Shown here piece by piece: positions 1-5,317 of a stretch of DNA of 10,933 bases; positions within the stretch are counted from its first letter, which is position 1; each line of letters starts with the position of its first letter. Position numbers and translations under genes: made by a program. Source of the stretch: an uncultured Eubacteriales bacterium. GTDB lineage: Bacteria > Bacillota > Clostridia > Oscillospirales > Acutalibacteraceae. A model generated the notes under the pieces. That model did not search any database, had not been told where the DNA came from, and worked only from the letters and a program-made list of their open reading frames with translations. The stretch spans positions 1-10,933 of the forward strand of contig OMPZ01000068.1 in NCBI GenBank assembly GCA_900313125.1, given 5' to 3'.

Positions 1-1218
1 AATCCTGAGGACGAGGACTACTACAGAACAGTTGCAGGTGTAACAGAGGATTCCGTTACAATGCCGGTAGTTCCTGCATACGTTGCTTCCTTCGTACAGG
101 GCGGCGAGGAAGAAGAGGATCCGGTTGAGACTTCCGAGACTCCTGAGTCTCCGGCAGAGCCTGTTGAGGGGTCGGGTCACATCTTCTTCAAGGCTACAGG
201 TGCAGACTTTGAAGGCGCAACAAGAATCAACTTCTACATTTGGGATTCCGCAAGCGGCGCTAACTGCTCTAAGAACGGTTGGGAGAACGCTAACCTTTGG
301 GGTTCCAAGAAGATCGCTGGTACAAAGGTTGAAGGCGAAGATAACCTCTGGCAGAGCTATGACTTCACGATCGAAGAGGGCATGAGCGTATTCGTAATTT
401 GCCACAACCCGGGCACAGGCGCACAGACATTTGACTGCGTGCTCACACCTGCAGCATTTGGCGACACACTCTACATCACAGGCAATATGCTGGAGAACCC
501 GGTTGACTCCGAGAAGCAGGCAATCGAGGCTAAGTTCGAGAAGACAACAACTTGCGGACCTCATAAGGTTCTTACATCTTCCTGCCACGTTGTAGGTGAT
601 GTATTCGCAGCAAACGATAAGCCCGCTGAGGACTTTGCAGCAAAGATCAAGAAGTATGTAACAGACAAGGAAGACGAGAAGGCAGCAGAATTCTGGACAT
701 ACGAGAATGTTCAGGCAGCTCTCGAAGCATTCGGCGTAACAGCAGACGACGTTTGGGCAGCATACAAGGCAGCTAACGGTGAAGAAGCTCCTGCAAAGGA
801 CGTTCTCTTCGGCGCAGAGCCTGTTGAAACTCCCGAAACTCCCGAAACTCCCGAAACTCCCGAAACTCCGACAACTCCCACAGATCCTACAGATCCTACA
901 GATCCTACAGATCCTACAGATCCTACAGATCCTACAGATCCGGTAGAGACTCCTGAGACTCCTGAGACTCCTACAGATCCCACAGATCCCGGTGAGGACA
1001 AGGTATTCGGTGACGTTGACGGCGACGGACAGGTTACTTCAAACGACGCAGTTAAGATCCTCAGAGCATCGGTTAAGCTCGATACAGTAAACGAGAAGCT
1101 TGCAGACGTTGACGGCGACGGTTCCATCACAGCTAACGACGCAGCACTCATTCTCCGCTTCACAGTTAAGCTCATCGACAAGGCTAACGAGAAGCTTGGT
1201 ACAACTGTTAAGGTGTAA
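1..1218 (+). CDS. Dockerin-containing extracellular protein, 3' part (5' end outside window)
   Basis: The frame is open from base 1 and ends at TAA 1216-1218, so 405 C-terminal residues are visible and the N-terminus, including any signal peptide, is missing. The ATG at 61 is probably internal. Visible order (numbered from base 1): tail of an earlier domain (1-35), acidic Pro/Glu/Thr linker (about 36-58), a roughly 210-residue domain (59-270) rich in aromatics (W81, W94, W100, W117, W232, W252), a Thr-Pro/Asp-Pro linker (273-334), and a type I dockerin (335-400). The dockerin has two calcium loops, DVDGDGQVTSND (338-349) and DVDGDGSITAND (369-380), each followed by a hydrophobic helix. Dockerins bind cohesins on scaffoldins, so this protein probably joins a cell-surface polysaccharide-degrading complex. 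No catalytic motif is seen. The aromatic-rich domain recalls starch-binding proteins of ruminococcal amylosomes; that is a recollection, not a search result. Dockerin call very sure; substrate unknown. Confidence 0.93.
   Translation, partial: NPEDEDYYRTVAGVTEDSVTMPVVPAYVASFVQGGEEEEDPVETSETPESPAEPVEGSGHIFFKATGADFEGATRINFYIWDSASGANCSKNGWENANLWGSKKIAGTKVEGEDNLWQSYDFTIEEGMSVFVICHNPGTGAQTFDCVLTPAAFGDTLYITGNMLENPVDSEKQAIEAKFEKTTTCGPHKVLTSSCHVVGDVFAANDKPAEDFAAKIKKYVTDKEDEKAAEFWTYENVQAALEAFGVTADDVWAAYKAANGEEAPAKDVLFGAEPVETPETPETPETPETPTTPTDPTDPTDPTDPTDPTDPTDPVETPETPETPTDPTDPGEDKVFGDVDGDGQVTSNDAVKILRASVKLDTVNEKLADVDGDGSITANDAALILRFTVKLIDKANEKLGTTVKV
826..870 (+). repeat. In-frame 9-bp tandem repeat coding Glu-Thr-Pro (5 copies)
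   Basis: Five consecutive copies of GAAACTCCC (the last ends in CCG) code for ETP and form the first part of the linker before the dockerin. The near-identity of the DNA points to recent slippage expansion. Such Pro/Thr linkers are usual between modules of cellulosomal proteins. Confidence 0.9.
880..942 (+). repeat. In-frame 9-bp tandem repeat coding Thr-Asp-Pro (7 copies)
   Basis: Seven consecutive copies of ACAGATCCT (the last ends in CCG) code for TDP. Six copies are identical at the DNA level. It forms the middle of the dockerin linker. Confidence 0.92.
946..990 (+). repeat. Second Glu-Thr-Pro / Thr-Asp-Pro repeat block
   Basis: Three copies of GAGACTCCT are followed by two copies of ACAGATCCC. 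The amino-acid pattern is the same as in the two preceding blocks but the synonymous codons differ (GAG/CCT and CCC instead of GAA/CCC and CCT), so this block was amplified separately. Confidence 0.85.
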
Positions 1219-1255
1219 GTACAAGACTTGATTCTTGACAACAAGAAAAACTAAC

Positions 1256-1292
1256 AATATCCCGGACGAGCTGTCTCGTTCGGGATATTTTC
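1256..1292 (+). terminator. Rho-independent terminator of the dockerin gene
   Basis: A 15-bp stem (1256-1270 with 1275-1289, one G-U pair) closes a CTGT loop and is followed by a short T-rich tail. It starts 37 bases after the stop codon of the plus-strand gene. Confidence 0.88.
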
Positions 1293-1310
1293 TGCGTAAA
1301 AGGGCAAAAG

Positions 1311-1336
1311 AAAAGCGGCGATAAACGCCGCTTTTT
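1311..1336. terminator. Bidirectional terminator between convergent genes
   Basis: A perfect 10-bp stem (1311-1320 with 1326-1335) is flanked by A residues on one side and T residues on the other, so it can act on both strands. It lies just past the asnB stop codon on the minus strand and behind the first terminator on the plus strand. Confidence 0.85.
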
Positions 1337-1339
1337 ATA

Positions 1340-3184
1340 TTACGGTGCGACCACCTTGTCGCTGCCGAAGTAGATATCGTACCAAAGGATAAAGATGAAC
1401 ACAGTCCAGACCTTGCGGCTGTTGTCCTCCTTGCCGTTGAAATGGTCGTCGAGGAATTTGATAAGCTCCTCGCTGTTGAAAAACTTCTTCGCCGTGTCGG
1501 AGTTGAACGCGTCCTTGACGATGTTGTAGTACTTCTCGTCCTTTAGCCAAACTCGCGTAGGAACGGGAAAGCCGAGCTTTTTCTTTTTAGCCCAGTCCTC
1601 GGGCATATGGCGAAGCGCGGCGCGTCTCATGGCGTACTTCGTATTTTTCTTGTTGACCCTGAGCTGATAGGGGATAGTGCGCGCCACCTTGAACACCTCT
1701 TTGTCGAGGAAGGGCACGCGCAGCTCAAGGCTGTTCGCCATAGACATTCTGTCGGCTTTGAGAAGAATATCGCCGACCATCCATGTGTTGATATCGAGGT
1801 ACTGCATCTTTGTGATGTCGTCGTAGTTCTTCGCCCTGTCGTAGTATTTCTTCGTGTATTCCTGCGGCTCGTGGGCGATAGAGCCGTCCTTGAGTATCTT
1901 CTCTTTCTCCTCCTTGTTGAACATGAATGCGTTGCCGATGAAACGCTCCTCAACGCTCATCGCGCCGCGCAGAAGGAAATTGCGTCCCTTGAATTTCGGC
2001 AAAGGGCGAACGATGTTCGCAAGGAATTTTCTCAGTCCGAGCGGCAGCTTCTGATAGCCGCGCAGGGAGTTGATCTCGTTGTAGATAGTGTAGCCGCCGA
2101 AAAGCTCGTCCGCACCCTCGCCGGAGAGTACGACCTTTACATATTCGCTTGCGAGCTTCGACACAAAGTATAGCGCGATGCACGACGGGTCTGCAAGCGG
2201 CTGATCCATGTGGTACTGCACCTTGCGGATATTGCCCCAAAATTCCTCGCTGGAAATGATCTTGTAGTGGTGATCGACGCCGATCTTCTCGGAAAGTCCC
2301 TTTGCCCAGTCGATCTCGTTGTATTTCTCGCCGAAGTCAAAGCCGACGGTGAAGGTTTTCTGGTCGGCAAAATATGTGGAAACGTAGCTGCTGTCAACGC
2401 CGCTCGAAAGGAAGCAGCCGACCTCAACGTCGCTGATCTTGTGTGCATCAACGGACTGCTCGAATACCTTCTCGATCTTATCGACAGCCTCGTCCTCGGT
2501 GAGAGTCTCATCGGGATCGAAGGTCGCTTCCCAGTAGCGGGTAGTAGTAACCTTGCCGTCCTTGAATCTCATGTAGTGACCCGGCAGCAGGCAGTAGATG
2601 CCCTCAAAAAATGTCTCCGGCGGCAGCGCGTACTGGAACGAGAGATAGTTGTCGAGCGTGCGAGTGTTGAATTTTTTCTCGTAGAGGGGGAATTCGAGAA
2701 TGCTCTTGATCTCCGAGCCGTAAACAAGATGACCGTCAACGAGCGCGTAGTGCATCGGCTTGATTCCGAAGAAATCGCGTGCGATAAACAGCGAGTTGTC
2801 GTTCAGATCGTAGATAGCGAAGCCGAACATTCCGCGCAGCCTGTCGAGTACCTTCTCGCCCCAGGCTTCATAGCCGTGGAGGATAGTCTCGCTGTCGGTC
2901 TGAGTGTAAAACTCGTAGCCCATGCCGATGAGCTCCTCGCGAAGCTCCTTGTAGTTGTAGATCTCGCCGTTGAAGGTGAGCACCTTAGACTTGTCCTTGT
3001 TGTAGATCGGCTGCGTGCCGCCTTCAAGGTCGATTATGCTCAGCCTGCGAAAACCCATTGAAATGTTGTCGTCGATGTAAAAGCCTTCGCTGTCAGGACC
3101 CCTGTGAGTGATGACTTCAGCCATTTTGTGGACGATCTTCTCATTGTTGGGAATGTGACCCGTGAATCCGCATATACCGCACAT
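1340..3184 (-). CDS. asnB: Asparagine synthetase, glutamine-hydrolysing
   Basis: Makes asparagine from aspartate, ATP and glutamine in the cytoplasm. The protein has 614 residues, normal for the bacterial AsnB family. The start was placed at 3184 because maturation exposes Cys2, the glutaminase nucleophile, in MCGICGF, and because an AAGGAG site lies 9 bases upstream; a TTG further upstream would bury the cysteine. The N-terminal class II glutaminase domain (about 2-200) shows HRGPDS (27-32) and FNGEIYNY (71-78). The C-terminal ATP-pyrophosphatase domain shows the loop SSGVDSS (260-266), LSGEGADELFGGY (353-365) and RMSMANSLELRVPFLD (479-494). All expected catalytic motifs are present, so the enzyme should be active. 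It appears monocistronic, with its own promoter and a terminator on each side. The synthetase call is very sure; an amidotransferase for another acceptor (as in some cell-wall modifying AsnB paralogues) cannot be excluded. Confidence 0.95.
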   Translation of the reverse strand: MCGICGFTGHIPNNEKIVHKMAEVITHRGPDSEGFYIDDNISMGFRRLSIIDLEGGTQPIYNKDKSKVLTFNGEIYNYKELREELIGMGYEFYTQTDSETILHGYEAWGEKVLDRLRGMFGFAIYDLNDNSLFIARDFFGIKPMHYALVDGHLVYGSEIKSILEFPLYEKKFNTRTLDNYLSFQYALPPETFFEGIYCLLPGHYMRFKDGKVTTTRYWEATFDPDETLTEDEAVDKIEKVFEQSVDAHKISDVEVGCFLSSGVDSSYVSTYFADQKTFTVGFDFGEKYNEIDWAKGLSEKIGVDHHYKIISSEEFWGNIRKVQYHMDQPLADPSCIALYFVSKLASEYVKVVLSGEGADELFGGYTIYNEINSLRGYQKLPLGLRKFLANIVRPLPKFKGRNFLLRGAMSVEERFIGNAFMFNKEEKEKILKDGSIAHEPQEYTKKYYDRAKNYDDITKMQYLDINTWMVGDILLKADRMSMANSLELRVPFLDKEVFKVARTIPYQLRVNKKNTKYAMRRAALRHMPEDWAKKKKLGFPVPTRVWLKDEKYYNIVKDAFNSDTAKKFFNSEELIKFLDDHFNGKEDNSRKVWTVFIFILWYDIYFGSDKVVAP

Positions 3185-3193
3185 AATACAAGT

Positions 3194-3199
3194 CTCCTT
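3194..3199 (-). promoter_or_regulatory. Ribosome binding site that fixes the asnB start
   Basis: AAGGAG on the minus strand lies 9 bases before the ATG at 3184. It supports the MCGIC start over the in-frame TTG at 3220. Confidence 0.85.
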
Positions 3200-3203
3200 T
3201 TTA

Positions 3204-3218
3204 GCGGAAAAGATCCGC
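3204..3218 (-). other. Small hairpin in the asnB leader
   Basis: GCGGA (3204-3208) pairs with TCCGC (3214-3218) around a 5-base loop, ending 4 bases upstream of the ribosome binding site in the asnB mRNA. It could tune translation, but a 5-bp stem may also be chance. Confidence 0.35.
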
Positions 3219-3244
3219 AAAGTATTTCTAAAAAAACATTATAT

Positions 3245-3273
3245 ATATTATCACAAATGGCGGAGATTTTCAA
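3245..3273 (-). promoter_or_regulatory. Candidate asnB promoter
   Basis: On the minus strand TTGAAA (3273-3268) is followed after 17 bases by TAATAT (3250-3245). A perfect TATAAT also lies slightly downstream at 3243-3238 but without a well-spaced -35 box. The leader would be about 55 bases. The A/T-rich setting means the exact box choice is uncertain. Confidence 0.45.
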
Positions 3274-3287
3274 GCGTTTCACGGAAG

Positions 3288-3316
3288 AAATTCTGCGCTT
3301 TAAATCAGCAGAAATT
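3288..3316. other. Inverted repeat upstream of the asnB promoter
   Basis: TTCTGC (3291-3296) and GCAGAA (3308-3313) are separated by 11 bases, with two more pairs outside one mismatch. It sits about 15 bp upstream of the candidate -35 box and could be an operator-like site. No known regulator motif is recognised. The rest of 3317-3370 shows nothing further. Confidence 0.3.
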
Positions 3317-3370
3317 AGGCATTTTTTTCACAAGCCGTATCTTTTCGGACATTCAGGCAGAAGTAAAGAT

Positions 3371-3396
3371 CCCCTGCTGCAATGATGCGGCAGGGG
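3371..3396 (-). terminator. Terminator after the histidine phosphatase gene
   Basis: A 10-bp GC-rich stem (3371-3380 with 3387-3396, one wobble pair) closes a 6-base loop, and lies 7 bases past the stop codon at 3403. On the minus strand the tail is ATCTTTACTT, only moderately T-rich, so it may be leaky. Confidence 0.7.
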
Positions 3397-3402
3397 AAGC
3401 TT

Positions 3403-3945
3403 TTATTTGTATTCAAATTCAAGGATCTCGCAGTTGCCGATGCCGAACGCTGCGTATTCCCGGTTAGTCATGTCGTAAAAATACGAGCGGACAACGCGTG
3501 AGATGCCGTTGTGAGCCGCAAGGAGATATACCTTGTCGTCGCATTTCAGCTCGTCGAGCAGACTGTAAACGCGCGCCGCGAGCTTCAGCATCGTTTCGCC
3601 GTCGCCGTAGCTGTCGATAAAGCTTGCCTTCGCGATCTTCGTAAACTCCTCGCCGTTTCGCGGTGTGCCCTCGTATTTGCCGAAGCACTGCTCCTTTAAG
3701 CGCGGCTCTACTCTGAGCGGCAGACCGGTTTTAGCGGCAATGCGCTCCGCCGTTTCCTTCGCGCGGATAAGCGGCGAGCAAAGTATCTCGTCGATGTGAT
3801 AGCCGCCGTCGCGTATCATCTCGCCGAGACGGTCGGCCTGCTGCCTGCCCAGCTCGGTAAGCTCGATATCGGTGATACCGCAGATCTTGTTTTCGACGTT
3901 CCACACGGTCTGACCGTGACGCGTAAAATACAGCTTTTTCATCAT
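3403..3945 (-). CDS. Histidine phosphatase family protein (phosphoglycerate mutase-like)
   Basis: A 180-residue cytoplasmic protein of the branch-1 histidine phosphatase superfamily, close to the usual length for single-domain phosphatases. It shows the phospho-acceptor signature FTRHGQTVWN with catalytic His10, arginines at 9 and 61 for phosphate binding, the pair LKEQCFGKYEG (83-93) that carries the general acid, and the second catalytic histidine in AHNGIS (144-149). The superfamily includes cobalamin-pathway CobC, broad-specificity phosphatases and cofactor-dependent mutases; the short length and the glutamate after the LKE pattern favour a phosphatase over a glycolytic mutase. Its start overlaps the stop of the upstream gene in ATGATGA, no strong ribosome binding site precedes it, and so it is probably translated by coupling. 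A second ATG one codon on (3942) is also possible. Family sure; substrate unknown. Confidence 0.9.
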   Translation of the reverse strand: MMKKLYFTRHGQTVWNVENKICGITDIELTELGRQQADRLGEMIRDGGYHIDEILCSPLIRAKETAERIAAKTGLPLRVEPRLKEQCFGKYEGTPRNGEEFTKIAKASFIDSYGDGETMLKLAARVYSLLDELKCDDKVYLLAAHNGISRVVRSYFYDMTNREYAAFGIGNCEILEFEYK

Positions 3946-5264
3946 GCCATCGCCGTTTCTCTGACGCCCTCTGTCTCGACAGAAGCTGCGTCTTTTATTT
4001 CCTTGTCGAGATTCTCTCTCGCAACGGCGAGCATCAGCTTGATACGGTTTTCCTGGTTTACGCGCGGTGCGCCCGGGTCGTAGTCGATCGCCACGATATT
4101 CGCTCTGCTGTCAACAGCCTTGATGCGGCGGATCATGCCCTTGCCGTTGATGTGGTTCGGCAGGCAGCCGAACGGCTGAGCGCAGACGATGTTGCCGTAG
4201 CCTGCTTCGGTCAGCTCGAGCATCTCTGCCGTAAGCAGCCAGCCTTCGCCCATTTTGCTGCCGAAGCCGATAACGCCGTCAACGAGCGACTTCGTGTGAG
4301 CGTAGGAGCTGGGTGCCATAAAGCCGTATTTCTTTACGTTTTCGATAAGGCTCGCTTCAAGCTTCGTGAAGTACTGCATGAGCGCGTTTACAACGTTGTA
4401 CTTCACCTTGCTGCCGCCGTAAAGCTTAATGTCCTCAAGGCGGTTGTCTACCTTGAACAGCATAAAGCCCATGATGCCCGGGAGGTTTACCTCGCAGCCC
4501 TGATGCGCGAGGAACGCTTCAAGGTCGTTGTTGCCGAGCGCGGCGTATTTTACATAGATCTCGCCGACTACGCCGACCTTTACCTTCGGTATCTTCTTTA
4601 TCTTTATCTCGGTGAACGACTGCGCGATATCGTCCATGTTCTTGTCGATCTCTTTCGCGGTGAAGCCCTTGCCCTTGGCAAACTGCGTTGAAAGCTCCGA
4701 TATCCATTTATCTACGAGTCTCTGCGTTTCGCCGAGTGCAAGCTCGTAGGGCTGTATCTGATTTCTCAAAAGCATCAGCTCGTCGCCGTAAACGAGACCC
4801 GCGGCAAAGCGTCTGAGCATGGGTATGGTTATGGAGAATCCGGGGTTTTTCTCAAGACCGGAGAGGTTGAGCGAAACTACCGGCACGCGCTCAAAGCCCG
4901 CCTTGACGAGAGCTTTTCTGAGTAGGTGAATGTAGTTTGACGCACGGCAGCCGCCGCCCGTCTGAGTTATCATCAGCGCGACCTTGCTCGTGTCGTACTT
5001 GCCGCTCTGCAGAGCGTGGATAAACTGTCCGATAACGAGCAGCGCGGGGTAGCAGGTGTCGTTGTGAACGTATTTCAGACCGACCTGAGCGATCTCCGGC
5101 CCCTTCGTGTCGAGCAGAACGGTCTTGTAACCGTAGTGCGTGAATACGTTTCTGAGAATATTAAAATGAATAGGCGCCATCATCGGCAGGAGTATCGTGT
5201 ACTCGTCCTTCATTTCTTTTGTAAATAACAAACGACCTGACTTGTCGTATTCAAGTTTTGCCAT
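3942..5264 (-). CDS. 2-hydroxyacyl-CoA dehydratase-like protein, separate partner of the activase
   Basis: A 440-residue protein without signal peptide or membrane segments. I recognise it as the domain that, in many Clostridia, forms the C-terminal part of about 1,400-residue activase fusion proteins (COG3581-type, related to the dehydratase subunit HgdB/D). Landmarks are YTILLPMMAPIHF (22-34), HNDTCYPA with Cys71 (67-74), TGGGCRASNY with Cys106 (102-110), Cys257, and the strongly conserved CAQPFGCLPNHINGKGM with Cys361 and Cys367 (361-377), followed by IDYDPG (393-398) and NQENRIKLM. These cysteines could hold an iron-sulfur cluster that accepts the electron from the activase. The ATG at 5264 was chosen because AAGGGAG lies 8 bases upstream; a GTG at 5291 has no such support. 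It follows the activase gene by 53 bases and overlaps the phosphatase gene by 4. No reaction can be assigned. Confidence 0.88.
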   Translation of the reverse strand: MAKLEYDKSGRLLFTKEMKDEYTILLPMMAPIHFNILRNVFTHYGYKTVLLDTKGPEIAQVGLKYVHNDTCYPALLVIGQFIHALQSGKYDTSKVALMITQTGGGCRASNYIHLLRKALVKAGFERVPVVSLNLSGLEKNPGFSITIPMLRRFAAGLVYGDELMLLRNQIQPYELALGETQRLVDKWISELSTQFAKGKGFTAKEIDKNMDDIAQSFTEIKIKKIPKVKVGVVGEIYVKYAALGNNDLEAFLAHQGCEVNLPGIMGFMLFKVDNRLEDIKLYGGSKVKYNVVNALMQYFTKLEASLIENVKKYGFMAPSSYAHTKSLVDGVIGFGSKMGEGWLLTAEMLELTEAGYGNIVCAQPFGCLPNHINGKGMIRRIKAVDSRANIVAIDYDPGAPRVNQENRIKLMLAVARENLDKEIKDAASVETEGVRETAMA

Positions 5265-5272
5265 GTTTTTTT

Positions 5273-5279
5273 CTCCCTT
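5273..5279 (-). promoter_or_regulatory. Ribosome binding site fixing the start of the dehydratase-like gene
   Basis: AAGGGAG on the minus strand ends 8 bases before the ATG at 5264. It shows that this gene is translated on its own and is not a read-through product of the activase gene. Confidence 0.85.
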
Positions 5280-5300
5280 CGCGGAAAACACAGTTATGAT

Positions 5301-5314
5301 GTGCCGTCGGGCAC
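5301..5314 (-). other. Small intergenic hairpin between activase and partner genes
   Basis: GTGCC (5301-5305) pairs with GGCAC (5310-5314) around a 4-base loop, 3 bases beyond the activase stop codon. There is no T-run after it, so it is not a terminator. It could adjust stability of the two halves of the mRNA. Confidence 0.35.
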
Positions 5315-5317
5315 CGT

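Noticed and set aside
880..942. CRISPR-like array
   Set aside because: Units are only 9 bp, in frame and without spacers: a protein linker repeat.
711..1244. Minus-strand Ser/Val/Gly repeat frame opposite the dockerin linker
   Set aside because: The repeats are simply the reverse reading of the ETP/TDP codon repeats.
2210..3061. Long plus-strand open frame opposite asnB (283 codons)
   Set aside because: It lies entirely antisense to a gene with all catalytic motifs, has no ribosome binding site and no recognisable domain; GC-rich third positions readily leave the opposite strand open.
3185..3402. T-box or other riboswitch in front of asnB
   Set aside because: No T-box antiterminator consensus, no specifier-loop-like structure and no leader terminator before the gene.
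5265..5317. Frameshift breaking a fused activase gene into two
   Set aside because: The second gene has its own good ribosome binding site and start codon, and the first ends after its conserved tail, so both look like intact genes.
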